From contig NC_079876.1 of assembly GCF_029227915.1 (NCBI RefSeq), positions 25,951,828 through 26,015,827 of the forward strand: DNA of 64,000 nt. The letters run 5' to 3'. Position numbers and translations under genes: made by a program. The notes beneath the pieces were generated by a model that saw only the letters and a program-made list of their open reading frames with translations, made no database searches and was not told the DNA's origin. The DNA comes from Hydractinia symbiolongicarpus (lineage: Eukaryota; Cnidaria; Hydrozoa; Anthoathecata; Hydractiniidae). Below, piece by piece: positions 1-11,400 of the stretch. Numbering within the stretch: the first letter of the stretch is position 1; every line of letters begins with the position of its first letter.

Positions 1-117
1 TAGTAAAGGTTATTTTTGCTGACTTTTTTTAATGTAATGTTTTTAAGAAAATGTTATTGTTCTTGCCTGCAAAAAGATTAATCCTGCAAGCAAATGTATA
101 ATTCCCTTTCATTTTAG

Positions 118-327
118 GTGAGAGGTTCCAGTGGTGTTTACAATGTCCTTACATCATCACTTTATTGCACTTGTCCTTCATATGTTTATACTGTTTTGAA
201 AAAGAAAACATCCTTAGTATGTAAGCACATTCTAGCAGTCTTTATTGCCATGGCAAAAAATCAGGCAGAAATCCAGTTACTATCTGATGACGAGTTCACA
301 CAACTCTTACTTTCAGATGAAGAATAA
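118..327 (+). CDS. ZSWIM7: ZSWIM7/SWS1-like SWIM zinc-finger protein, last exon (partial)
   Basis: This is the C-terminal exon of a small SWIM-domain protein; earlier exons lie upstream of the window. A pyrimidine-rich tract and AG end at 117, and 69 codons follow to a TAA ending at 327. The SWIM zinc motif is visible as C-T-C, then a 15-residue spacer, then C-K-H (CTCPSYVY ... VCKH), preceded by GSSGVY and followed by a helix and an acidic end, as in ZSWIM7. In other animals ZSWIM7 (SWS1) pairs with SWSAP1 and supports RAD51 filaments in homologous recombination; that role is family knowledge. The gene runs in the same direction as the next gene but is separated from it by about 1 kb. The main alternative is another short SWIM protein, but motif spacing and the short tail fit ZSWIM7 best. 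Confidence 0.8.
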   Translation: MRGSSGVYNVLTSSLYCTCPSYVYTVLKKKTSLVCKHILAVFIAMAKNQAEIQLLSDDEFTQLLLSDEE

Positions 328-1390
328 TTGATTTGGTCTAACGAAATGCTGTTTTCTGTGTAAATTAGCTGGCGTAGTGTTTTGTGTAACAACATGTTAT
401 CTGTTAGCTAAAGGCAGATTGGGAATGTTTGACCTAATTTGTTAATTTTTTCTATGTAGAAGAGAAAAAGAGATACTATTTTATAATTAAACAGGCTTGA
501 TAGTTTTTTTAAAAAAAATTGCAAACCTAACAAAGTGGTAGGAAGTTCTCGTGCATAAAATTGCAGGGTTAAAAGTTTAAAACTGTTTATATTGGAGCCA
601 ATGTTAAATTATGCGTCAATGAACTCCACGAAGTGTTACCCTCTTTTGGTTATGCATGTGGTTCATATATAAAAAAGGTCTTTTTAAATGACAAGGTAGA
701 AGTAACAACATTGTTGTTACAGAAACAAAAAGAATTGTTAAAAGTCCCTTGTTGGATACAAAAGATTATTTTTTATATATTCTTTATTGTATATTCTTTG
801 TTATATATATTCTATATTTTTGGTATTTTTCGTTTTCCATCAAAAAACCAACAGCAACAACATTCTCTTTAATCTTATTAATTTACCTTAATTACCATAG
901 AATTCTGTTTTGATCTTATTTGTTGCAAGAAGAGTATATTTATCAATTATTATTTTTTCTCTATGCCCATCTTTTGAAAGAAAAACTTTATCTTTAAGAT
1001 TAGGTTTTTTTGGGGTTGGATTTAGTGTTTTGAGTGTGAAGCTAAACTTTAAGAAACATGATTGATTATTGCAAAAACTTTATGATTTAATATTTTAATG
1101 TCGTGTTATTTTTTTTGTTCGTTTTTAAGTATATTGTTCTTGTTAAAAATAGTGGATATGTTTTTGATACCATATAGCAAGGTCTTCTAGGTAGACAGAT
1201 TGGATAACAGTATTGATGTTTATTCAAATGCAACTTTGTATCATAAAGTGCTACAAATATTGTTTATTTTTTGTAAAAACACTGCAAAATTGTTATAGGT
1301 CATAAATTTTACAAATTTTAAACATTGTAGGAAAAATTGCAAAATTACATGAATAATGATTGATTAGGTTAAATTAGATTTCAACGAGAA
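328..1390. other. Intergenic, AT-rich
   Basis: Region between the ZSWIM7-like stop and the CH-domain gene. A possible poly(A) hexamer ATTAAA lies near 486-491. An open frame at 633-872 is low-complexity AT-rich sequence with no recognisable domain, and I see no other gene. Confidence 0.5.
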
Positions 1391-4300
1391 ATGCAGAAAA
1401 AAAGTAAAACGATGGTGTATGTGGTTCACCCTAATGGCATGGATTTTGTGGATGATTTATCCTCATTTTTAGGTGATATATTAAGAGAAGTATACAGGTT
1501 GAAACAGTGTTATTAACTTTCTTCTTTAGTGATAATTAATCATTAGTGAGTACAAAAGTTCTTTGAAAAAAGAAGTACCACTTTACCCATACGCACTTCC
1601 CATACACACTTCCCATACGCACTTCCCATACGCACTTCTCATACGCACTTCTCATATACACTTCCCATACACACTTCTTATACGCACTTCCCATACACAC
1701 TTCCCATACACACTTCTCATACGCACTATCATACACACTTCCCATACACACTTTCCATACGCACTTCTCATACACGCCTCCCATACACGCCTCCCATACA
1801 CATTTCCCATGGCAATGCAAATAAACAAGAGTTTGGCATTATTCTAGTCTGGTTGAGAAAATTAAAGAAGGCCATGAATGATGAAATCAAGGTGAGTGAA
1901 CTTATAATTTTATTGTTACTTTTGCTCTCTTGAGAAAAACATTCAAAGTCACCATGAAAAAGGTTTATTGCAAAATTAGTTTTAAAGGTGTCAAAATTAC
2001 CAACTAAACATGTATATGATTTAAATTACGACTTCATAGAGTTTGTGGATTTCATGAACATTTGCAAGTTAGAAATTGGCCAAACTCAAAACCTTCATCT
2101 TTTTAGAGTATATAATCTTTGGCAGTAGCATAAGCTATAAAATAATCTTATTGCAGTAAACTTTATGCTTTGCTTTGTACAAAACTGTTCCTTTGAAATC
2201 TCAGCATTTTCATCTGCCCTATTTTAACCCCGTGTTTTTTAAGAAAGATTTTCTTAAAAAGTTAGTCTTTAAAGCTCTTGTGATGAGAGAGTAAAAGCAA
2301 CACTGTAACGTTACAGATTGAACATTCTGATGCCAGGTGTCAATAAACAACATAAATTTCTCATATTCACCATCTTAAATTAACATAATCACATTTTTTC
2401 AGCAATACACCAAATGGATTAACGGCGTATTCCGTCGAGCGTGGAAGCCGCATCACATGAATGATCTGTTGGAAGAAATTAGTTCAGGCTTGATGCTGGT
2501 GCATCTTACAAATGCATTATGTAAGTTTTTAGCAGTTGTTGGACACTTGCATATGTATGTGTTGCACAGAGTTGGACAGAGTTATGTAAAGTTAAAACGA
2601 AGAAGAAAAACATGCATGTATTCCCAATGTGAATGTTAAAATCATGACAAAAACACAAACATCCAGTATTCAACTCTTTTTCGTGTCTGAAATCATAAAT
2701 TATAGACAATGAAGATTCTAAATTAGTCACGAATGCTCTTGAAAGAGATTTGCACTGTACCTGCAAAATCTGAAAATTTGGGTCATTTATGAGAGATAAT
2801 CACCTCTTTATCTGGCAATCTTCGAATCAAAGTTACTCATATAAAGATATATCTGAATTATTTTATTTTTATCTTGACTCAAAAATCACTAATTCGAAGT
2901 GTTGAAACGATTGAATTAATAGTTTGTAACTTCCTCCTCTTTCATATGAACTAAAAATCATTGTGATGCAAGTCTTTTTTAAAATAAACATTTTTCTTAT
3001 AGATTTCTACGACCTTCCCATATTATATAAGGCTCCATCTACACATTTCGAGAAAGAGCAGAACGTTCAGTTGTGTTTGGAAGTGCTAAAAACAGAAGGG
3101 GTTAGGCTAAGTGGTGTGAGAGCTCGTGGTAAGTTAGCATTTAGCGTATGTACACCTTTAATCTGGTATTTAACCCTAAACATTCAACTGTTTCTTTGTT
3201 AAATCGAGCTTCTAGTAAGTTTAGAAAGATTACTGTACCTGATTTTTGGCAGTAAGCTCTATTGGCTTTAACATCTGCATATCAGCCAATTATTTGCTTG
3301 AGCTTTGGACCCACTTCATTACATCGAACCGAGATTGATACCTTCTGATTCATATATATTCCTTTTTAAGTCCAACACCGCCTTTGTGCCAAGAAATGAA
3401 CTGAATACACCTCGCTTCATGTAGTGACATCTGTATTTTTTTCCCGCCACATGTTAGAACCAAAAGCGTTCTCCGCTGAAATTGTAAACAAAGAAATCTA
3501 GGTTTTATTCAGCTAAGCGTGATAATTCAGCGGTCAGGGTATGATCGACGAAAATATCGCTTTGTAAAACTTGTGCTTTTAATAATTTGTTTATTTTTAG
3601 TTTCGTGTTCGGATCGACGGTCCAGGAAATCAGTTCTTTCTGTAATTTTTTGTTTAGATGTAGCAGATAAAAATGTTGAGGTTATACTTTCACTTTGCTC
3701 GTTTTTAAAAAGACATTTCTCAACGTGGCAACTATTAAAAGGTATGATGAATTGTTTGTAAGTAACTGCTTTTGTAACCGTGTTATGTTGGCTGGCTCTT
3801 TCTCTGATTCCCATTTTGTTGCAGTACTCAACTTTTCTTGAAAATTTTACTTCGACTTTAATTTTAGTTCACTCTTCAAATAACAACAAGAATCCTGTCA
3901 GCGTTTTCGAGTTGATAAATAAATCTGTGCAAGCTAAATGCACAGTACTTCAGTCACACCACTCAACAAGAAGTTCTTCGGCTGGTACACTGCGCTGTGA
4001 TGATCAAGAGATCACTGTTGCGAGACCAGCTTCACGTATGGATTTTCTTTGAAAGTCTTTTATTTCGCAACATCCTTTTTAGTAAAACACTTTGTCAAGG
4101 GAAAGCTTCGTTATCTTATAAGTAAAATGAAGATTTTCATATAATTTCTTTTTCATATAGTCGAAGTATTTTGAAATCTTCAAAATATTCTCTTAAAAAA
4201 TTATTATCTATTTTTCATATATTATCTTTTTTTATTCAATTTTTAGTCCAAACATATTATCCGGTCAAAAACTACAACACTACAAGAATTTCTATCTCTC

Positions 4301-6030
4301 CAGAGGAGAGTTTGTTGACAAACACATTGTATGTGAAGGAGGACATGGGTTTATTGGAATGGGTTTCGTGTTTGACTGGCTTTACAGTGGTTGACTACAG
4401 CAGGTTGGTTAAGTTGATGAACTATAACTGATTGTGAAGATTTAAAAAATATTTTGTAAAAATTGTGAAAGAAACAGCTCTTAAAAATAGTTACTTTTTT
4501 AGTTTTGCAGATGGAATAATCTTATTGGAACTCGTGAATCGCATTCTACCAGTACAAATATCAAGAAAGGTAAATTCTTTTCACACCTTCCTGACAAACA
4601 CAAAAAACTACTTTTTTGGTGAACGTTGGTATTTCGCGCTGGATGAAATCCGAATCGCCAATATTGACTTTGCTATATTTTAGTCTGCTTTTTATTATTG
4701 TTGTTATGTTCGGTAAAGTATAGCCAGTATTTCTTAGTTGGGTAAAGTATACACTGCAAACTCTGGTTCGATAAAGTATAGCCAGTTTTTTCTGGATCAG
4801 TAAAGTATACACTGTAAGTTATGATTCGGTAAAGTATACACTACTTTTGGGATCGGTAAAATATACACTAATTTCTGGGCAAGAGAACACTCACAACTTT
4901 TAATTTAAAGTCTGTTTGGTTACTGTTGTTTCCTTGTCTGTTTTTAGATATTTTATGCTGTTTCCTACCGGGAGCGTGTCCAGCTCATTTTAGACGCCAT
5001 ATATCACGACTTAAAAATCGACACTTGTCTGACTCCGCTTGATATCATTGAAAAGCGAAACTTTAAACATTTTGTTTCTCTGTTAAGATCGCTCAAGATT
5101 TTGCATGAAGAAAACGTAACATTAAAAAAATTGAACGCTTCCAAGCAAGTTACGTGGGACCCGAATACATTTGGGAAGAATACTAGTCGTGAAAAGTATC
5201 TTGGGTGTAAGAAACATGAGATTTCTTGGGTGGAAGATATGAAACAATATGTTCCTAGTCTGAGTTATCGAGAACAAGACTTTTCCTTGTCTGATCAAAC
5301 TTCCGGAAGCCGAAAAGATAAAGTAGACAAGAGTGTTATCAAGGATTTGCGTGTACGATTGGAAAATATTCGTGAATTAGATAACTCGAAAGACGGAGTG
5401 CATCAGCCTGTGCAGAAAAACGTCTCCGAAGGAGAGAAAAGTGAAAAAAGCCTTAATAAGCCGATAAAAAAACAAGAGCGACTGGACACCACTCCTTTGA
5501 TGGAAGGATCAAAAAGTACCTACACTCCTCCAAGATGGTCCCAGATTTTAAAAGAAGAACTTCAGTTTCTAGCAGAAGACAACGAAAATCGATATGTAGC
5601 TTCCGTGTCTGGGGAGGAGACGTTAGTAAATAACACTTCGTCTGTTCGCGGATTGGCTGCTATCGACCAAGAAATTGCAGCAGTCTTTGAGAATTACTCA
5701 GGCTCTGAGGAGGAGAGCGTCTATTGTCGTTACACTTCTTCCACTCCATTTTTTGTTCCAAGAATGTCTTCGGATTGTTCCACGCAGGGCCGCCGAACGG
5801 CTTCCCCCGCAAACAAAGCCACCCCACTCTCCTCCACAATTAACCTGAATGACCGGAACGTTCTGGATTTTAATGCCAAGGCTGTTCCGCAGATTACAAT
5901 TAGCGAATCGAAGACAGAAAACAAATCAAAAACGGGAGTTCAAAAAGTACCTTTAAAACAGTCGAAATGGCACGCTGTGACTGACATGGTGCGGGCTCAG
6001 AGTAGGTCACCCTCAGGTTTGGTGCGCTGA
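1391..6030 (+). CDS. Tandem calponin-homology (CH) domain protein, about 642 aa, unassigned family
   Basis: Inferred exons: 1391-1472, 1848-1891, 2403-2520, 3003-3128, 3658-3741, 3868-4035, 4247-4403, 4503-4569, 4948-6030. All junctions are GT-AG, phases agree and the total is 643 codons including stop. CH1 spans about residues 40-150 (QYTKWINGVF, LLEEISSGLMLVHL, GVRLSGVRARDVADKNVEVI), the layout of a single CH domain such as that of neuron navigators. A second CH-like domain spans about 225-335 (GLLEWVSCLTGF, FADGIILLELVNRILP, LTPLDIIEKRNFKHFVSLL). The remaining ~300 residues are polar and low-complexity, rich in Ser, Lys and Glu, and probably disordered. CH domains usually bind actin or microtubules, so a cytoskeletal role is inferred. 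I cannot name an orthologue. Exon 1 and its donor (GTGATA at 1473) are the least certain part. Confidence 0.72.
1581..1812. repeat. 13-bp minisatellite
   Basis: About 17-18 degenerate copies of a 13-bp unit close to CTTCCCATACGCA, inside intron 1 of the CH-domain gene. Because 13 is not a multiple of 3, both strands give spurious open frames with a 13-residue period. Confidence 0.9.
4711..4880. repeat. Tandem repeat in CH-gene intron 8
   Basis: Five to six imperfect copies of a ~35-bp unit centred on CGGTAAAGTATACACT or CGGTAAAGTATAGCCA, between exons 8 and 9 of the CH-domain gene. Confidence 0.75.
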
Positions 6031-8495
6031 ATATATTCATTATTTTGAAAATTCATGGTTGACGTGTTTTCATAACCTAAAGAGGACTGGAAACTAATTA
6101 TAAGAAACAATCCCGCACCATAAAGCCTGATGCGCAGTACAATTTTATGCTCGTGTTAATCTCAGGCGTCTAAAATTTTTTATAATTTGTTTCTCTACTA
6201 AGCGTAACATAAGCATGTCCCAGCCTGATTTTAAAAGATCTGTATTTGTCTTTGTGCAATTTTTTGTACCTGTTCTTTTAAAACTAAGAACAAGACTGAG
6301 TTGGTAAGATAAAACATCTTACCAACTCAAAGGCTATTTTTCAACAGTGAATGATTCCTTCAGTAGACAAGCGTCACAACACATTGACAGAATACAAAAT
6401 ATAACAAACAAGGGAAAAATTCCAAATCAGGATTGGGTATGCCACATTGTATTATGCGATAGGGAAACAAATATTCACCTTCACAGAATTGTGTATTTTT
6501 TTACGAAACAAGACCTGAGGCTTAAATACAATGTTGATATGTAAGAAAACATCTACTGTAAATCTTCTAAAAGAGCCTCTCTAATTTAGCAGTTTTTGTA
6601 GACTTTGCTATCTAGAACAGGTGTTTAAAGTCGAACGTGCTCCACTTGCGGGAAAATTGAATATGGCTGCGTTAATTTCGAAATAGCGTATGCTTATGGT
6701 TATAAGCGACCCACACTTATATGCCTAATATTTTTTTATTTTTGAATACCCCGTGGGGTAAGTTAATTTTTCTTCTTTAAGCAATTTGAAATTTGTTTTT
6801 TATGATATAAGGATTGTATTTGTATTAGCATTTTCTAAGCTTGTATATATTTTAATATTCTAATATATTTCTATTTAATTTACTTCTTGTAAGCAGTAAT
6901 ACGCCTTAACTCATCCATGTGGTTTACCTTAAGGAAATAAGTTTTCGCGGGAATTTAATTTCGCTGATCATAAATTTTTTCGCGGATTTAGAAAATTCAA
7001 AGTTTTCGCGAGAATTTAATTTCGTGAATTGAGGTTAATTCGCAATCAAAAGTCGAGAAATTTTCATCCCGCGAAAATTTTAAAAACTTTATTACTTTTT
7101 TCCGTTCCGTCTCGGCTATCGTCTTGCCTTAAATATTAAAAAACATAATTCATTTAATTAACGAAATATTAGAACAGCACGACTTCAACAAGTTGTGTAA
7201 ATCTTCTTACAAAGCGCGCGGATCAGTTTGCAACTAACCAAGCTCAAATCTAGCATTTCTGACTGAGGAAACCAAAGTTCTCAAATAAAACACGACTTAT
7301 TAAAACAAAGACGTCTGATACGTGTACGACATTTAAAAAACTCTGTCAAACATAAAACCTTCACTTAAAAAATACAACTTACTATTATTTTTCTTCAGAT
7401 AATCCCGCTTCTTCTGCTCACCAGGCTTTACTTTGTTGCACAAAACAGGTGCTTCGCGAGGACGGGGGGTGGAAAAGCTGAAACATTTTCAACTGTTACA
7501 ATTTAGTAGTTCTTAAATAAAAATCTAAACGAATATGTTTTTTCAATTTTATATCGAAAAATAAGTAGGTTGTAATTAAAACAAGTTTATTATGACATAC
7601 CATCTATACATTCGTAGTAAATAAATTATGTTACCCCCCAACTAATGACATAACCAATAAAATTGCGATAAAAAGCAGTCCTGGTGCTTGCATCTCAAAA
7701 TGGCGCAAAAAAGTCCAAAAAAAGGGCCATTTTGGGGTTACCATGGATGGTCAAAACACAGCGCGATGCAGAACAGAACATAAAGTTTTTTGACTATCAA
7801 GTATTATGTTCACCATGGCCTAAATATTTTGTTGAGGGAATATCTGCAAAAGTAGTTTTTTACGTTATTTTCTTTTTTATTGGATATCCTTGGTCGCAAT
7901 GCCTGGAGCCGAGCAAATTAAGGCAAAATACACTTTCTCGGACAATCTTGTCACAGAATATACAAGATGGCAAATTTCGAAGTTAATCCCCGAAAGTAAT
8001 TACATAGACTATTTCTATACTAGGCTTGAATACCTAGTTTAAACATCCATTTTTGTACATACAGAAAGATCTAGATACAAAAATCGACAACGTGGATATA
8101 TTACAAGTATTATGGTATGAATGTATTGAGTAAAATATCCTTACTACGAAGATAAAATATATAAAATATAAATTTTTTATAGTACATAAAAATATTTTGT
8201 TAAAAACTAATATTAAAATAGATTATATGGTAAAAATTATATCACATATCGATCTTTTAATTTCAAGTATTTATATTTAATAGATGGACAGAAATTTTTT
8301 TTCTAGCTCATAAAGGTTTAAAAAACAGATTTTAGCATGAAAGATGTGTGCACCATTTGGTTATTGCTAACCGCAGACTGCAACAAGAAAAAATCTACGG
8401 GTCAAAAGTAAGGGTATAATTCAGTTATAATTTACAGACCAGATTATAAGTTATACATCATATATACACGGAAATATTTTTTGATCATAAACCTT
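6031..8495. other. Convergent intergenic region
   Basis: About 2.5 kb between the 3' ends of the CH-domain gene (+) and the symporter gene (-). It holds the hairpin at 6297-6329, a stretch at about 6945-7080 with repeated TTTTCGCGGGAATTTAATT-like motifs (also seen in introns near 9150 and 35450), and a 100-codon open frame at 7684-7986 without a recognisable domain. No supported gene. Confidence 0.5.
6297..6329. other. Perfect 14-bp stem hairpin downstream of the CH-domain gene
   Basis: TGAGTTGGTAAGAT (6297-6310) and its exact complement ATCTTACCAACTCA (6316-6329) flank a 5-nt AAAAC loop. It lies about 270 bp past the CH-gene stop, possibly in its 3' UTR or a small palindromic repeat. Confidence 0.7.
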
Positions 8496-11400
8496 CTAAA
8501 GCTCAGGGCGCGTGCCATTATTCACAAATGGAGGGTACGGTAAGGGAATGGTTGGAGCTCTCGGCCCTCCATCGGGGATGCTAAAATACACTTGGAGAAA
8601 TAAGCATACGGCAAGAACAATGACGAGGTTAATACGAAGTGCTCTTTTAGCAATAGGGTGTTGTTTCAACGAAATGACGTCTTTAAGGTGTTGTTTTTGT
8701 TCCTCTGCGTCTTTCTTTTCTTCGGCGATGTTGTCGGAGAGTCCACACAAGAAGTAAGCCGCTCGCTTCCACCATGGCAGAGGCTGTTTGAACATGAGGA
8801 AATCTGAAAGAAGATAAATTTTACAGAAAGTATGCTTCAAGTCAGAAGTTTTAAACAAATATCAGGTTTTTGTACTTGTTCTGTAATTTACACGTTTTTT
8901 AAGGGTTACGTTTTAAGAACCTCCTCCTTAACCTCTATCCATCCAAATGAAAAAAATATATAAATATAATTTTGCGGTGTTGAAATACGTTTTGGATTTC
9001 CTGTCAAGGCATATAAAGACACCACCACTTCGTATGGTACTATCGGCTGATACCTTTAGCGAAGAAATTTTTGCGATTTGCCTTTTAAGGCAAATATAAT
9101 AATTTTTGTTGGGGCTAATTGAAACTTTGAAGTGCTATTTCACAAATTACAAGTTTAACCCAAATTTCGCCGAACATATTTTCGCGCATTGTCAGCTTTA
9201 GTTTGATTTTGCGAAATTGAACAAAATTTGCGCAAATTAATTCCTTGAAAATTTCTTCTGCAAAAATTTCTGGTCGCAAAAATTTCATTCCTAAAGGTAT
9301 AACCCAACGCAAAAAGAGCACATAACAATAAATTAAAAAAACTTAATTATACCATCAGCTTGTAACGGCTTCTCTTTTTCTGCCATCTCTATGCCGCCAT
9401 ATTGTGTCTGAAGAACGGAATCGACGCGATGTCTTTGATCCACGTCATCGTTTTCTTCGAGCTCGTGTTCTTCCTTGATTTCATCAGTACGGATGGTATC
9501 ATCGTGTTTCGTCCATACTGTCGTTCGGATTATCTGGAAAAAAATCTCCATTGATTCGAAATTGTCGAAGGGTCTTTTGCGAGATTTAGGCTTTTTTGCG
9601 AAGGTTTATGACATGAAAATTTTGTTTTTTATCGATTGGCGGAAATTAAACAACTGATTAAGTATGTCTCATTAACCCAAGCAAAACCCTCCTTGCGTTT
9701 ATTCAGAGATGAAAACTCAGATTGGGAAAATTTAAAACTGGAGTGACGGGCATATTTACTCTCCATCCTAGTAAATTATGAATAACATTGTATAATAACC
9801 AGACCACTAAGAAGGTCAAGGTAAAAGAGAACATATTCAATTTTTTTGTGCAAGAATATAGCCACCCTTTAATGAATAAATATATTTTTTATTTCTATTT
9901 TTTAAAGATATTTTCCAAAAATAGATAATTTAACTTTTATTATTCTCGTTTTGGGCGGTAAAATAGATACATTCTGCAAAATATAATACATAACATGGAA
10001 ATCAATTTTCCTATTTGATGGAGAAGCAGGACAACACGAAGTTATGTATTTGCTAAAATGCTATACTAATTAACTTTAAGAATGTAATTAATACCTTGAA
10101 GTCATTGTTGTTGCTCCAATAATTTGGTATGTTCACAATTTTGAAGAAAATACCAGCCTAGCTAGTTCAAAAAAGTTGAAAGTTTCTTTTAATTTTTTTG
10201 AAATTAAGTGCTGATGTTGAACGAATTATGGACAATGAATATTTGTAAGGTACTTTCCTTTTGTTTTCAGTTATATTCAGGTGTCGATTACCCAAGATGA
10301 TTTAAGATGTTGTTTTGGTCCTTAATTTTTTCCCGCCATAAGCTCGACTTTCGTGTAAATCACCAATTTAAAAATCAATAGCTCGTTTTGTACCCGCCTT
10401 TAAAAAGAGAAAATAGGTTGAAAGTCTCTTTCCAAAGTTTTTGATCAAAATCAAATGTAATTTTAAACTTTAACAAAGGTTACAAGCTTCACAAAGGCGT
10501 GTCAGCTTTGGAAAACTTCAGTTTTTTTGTTTACATCAAGTGAGCATAAATTAATCTCATTGGATAAATTTTAGTCGATCAACGAAAAGTAGAAAGCAAT
10601 CCTACTCTTAAATACGACAAAGATTATGCAATGTTCTATTTTTAGTAACATCGATGCGACTTACTAACTGTTCATCTGGCGGATCCGTCATTAAACTCAC
10701 CACAATACACACAATACAGCTCAGCACAAACAACAACAAAGCGATGTAAAAATAATGAATCTTCACCACCGACGGACGAGTATCTTCTTCTCCACACTTT
10801 GGAGCAGGATAGCTGAAATCCAAAGCCATCCTAATAATACCTGCTATGAAACCGACAATCAATGCCCAAAATGTTCCCTAAAAGGAAATGAAATCCAATA
10901 AAAGAAAACACAAAAACCATCGAGTATAGCCCAGTAAAGTTGTGTTGTATGTCTGGATTTGTCTCGATTTGTTTACAGACAGTTCGGTACTCAAAAAATA
11001 TCCCGTAGGAAAATAAAAATTTAATTATATGCCTATATATTATGGTTTACGAACTATTTTTTTTCACGCATTCGGATTCAACGTTTGATACAAGTGAGAA
11101 GCCTGAGTGAGCTCTTAAAAACAACAATAATTTATTCAACTTTTAAATCAAAAATCAAGGCGTTGGCGTATTTTGTAACAGAAGATTTTTATTCAATTTT
11201 CAACTTTCAAGTTTTTCAACTAATTTTTAAATTTTTTCAATCACACGTTCAAGTTTTTACACACTGTTTATTTTTGCTGTGGCAAGCTTATATAATTTAT
11301 TACGTTTGAATCTCAATCTATAAATTTCATTCTAAATTGTAAATATTTATTTGTTTAGTTTGAACAACATCATTCGTGTTACAACATCCGCAGCAAAATT

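Noticed and set aside
1536-1847. Overlapping 94-codon frames on both strands
   Set aside because: Caused by the 13-bp minisatellite; its 13-residue period is diagnostic.
7684-7986. 100-codon open frame
   Set aside because: No signal, domain or codon pattern; it lies in repeat-like intergenic DNA without splice context linking it to neighbours.
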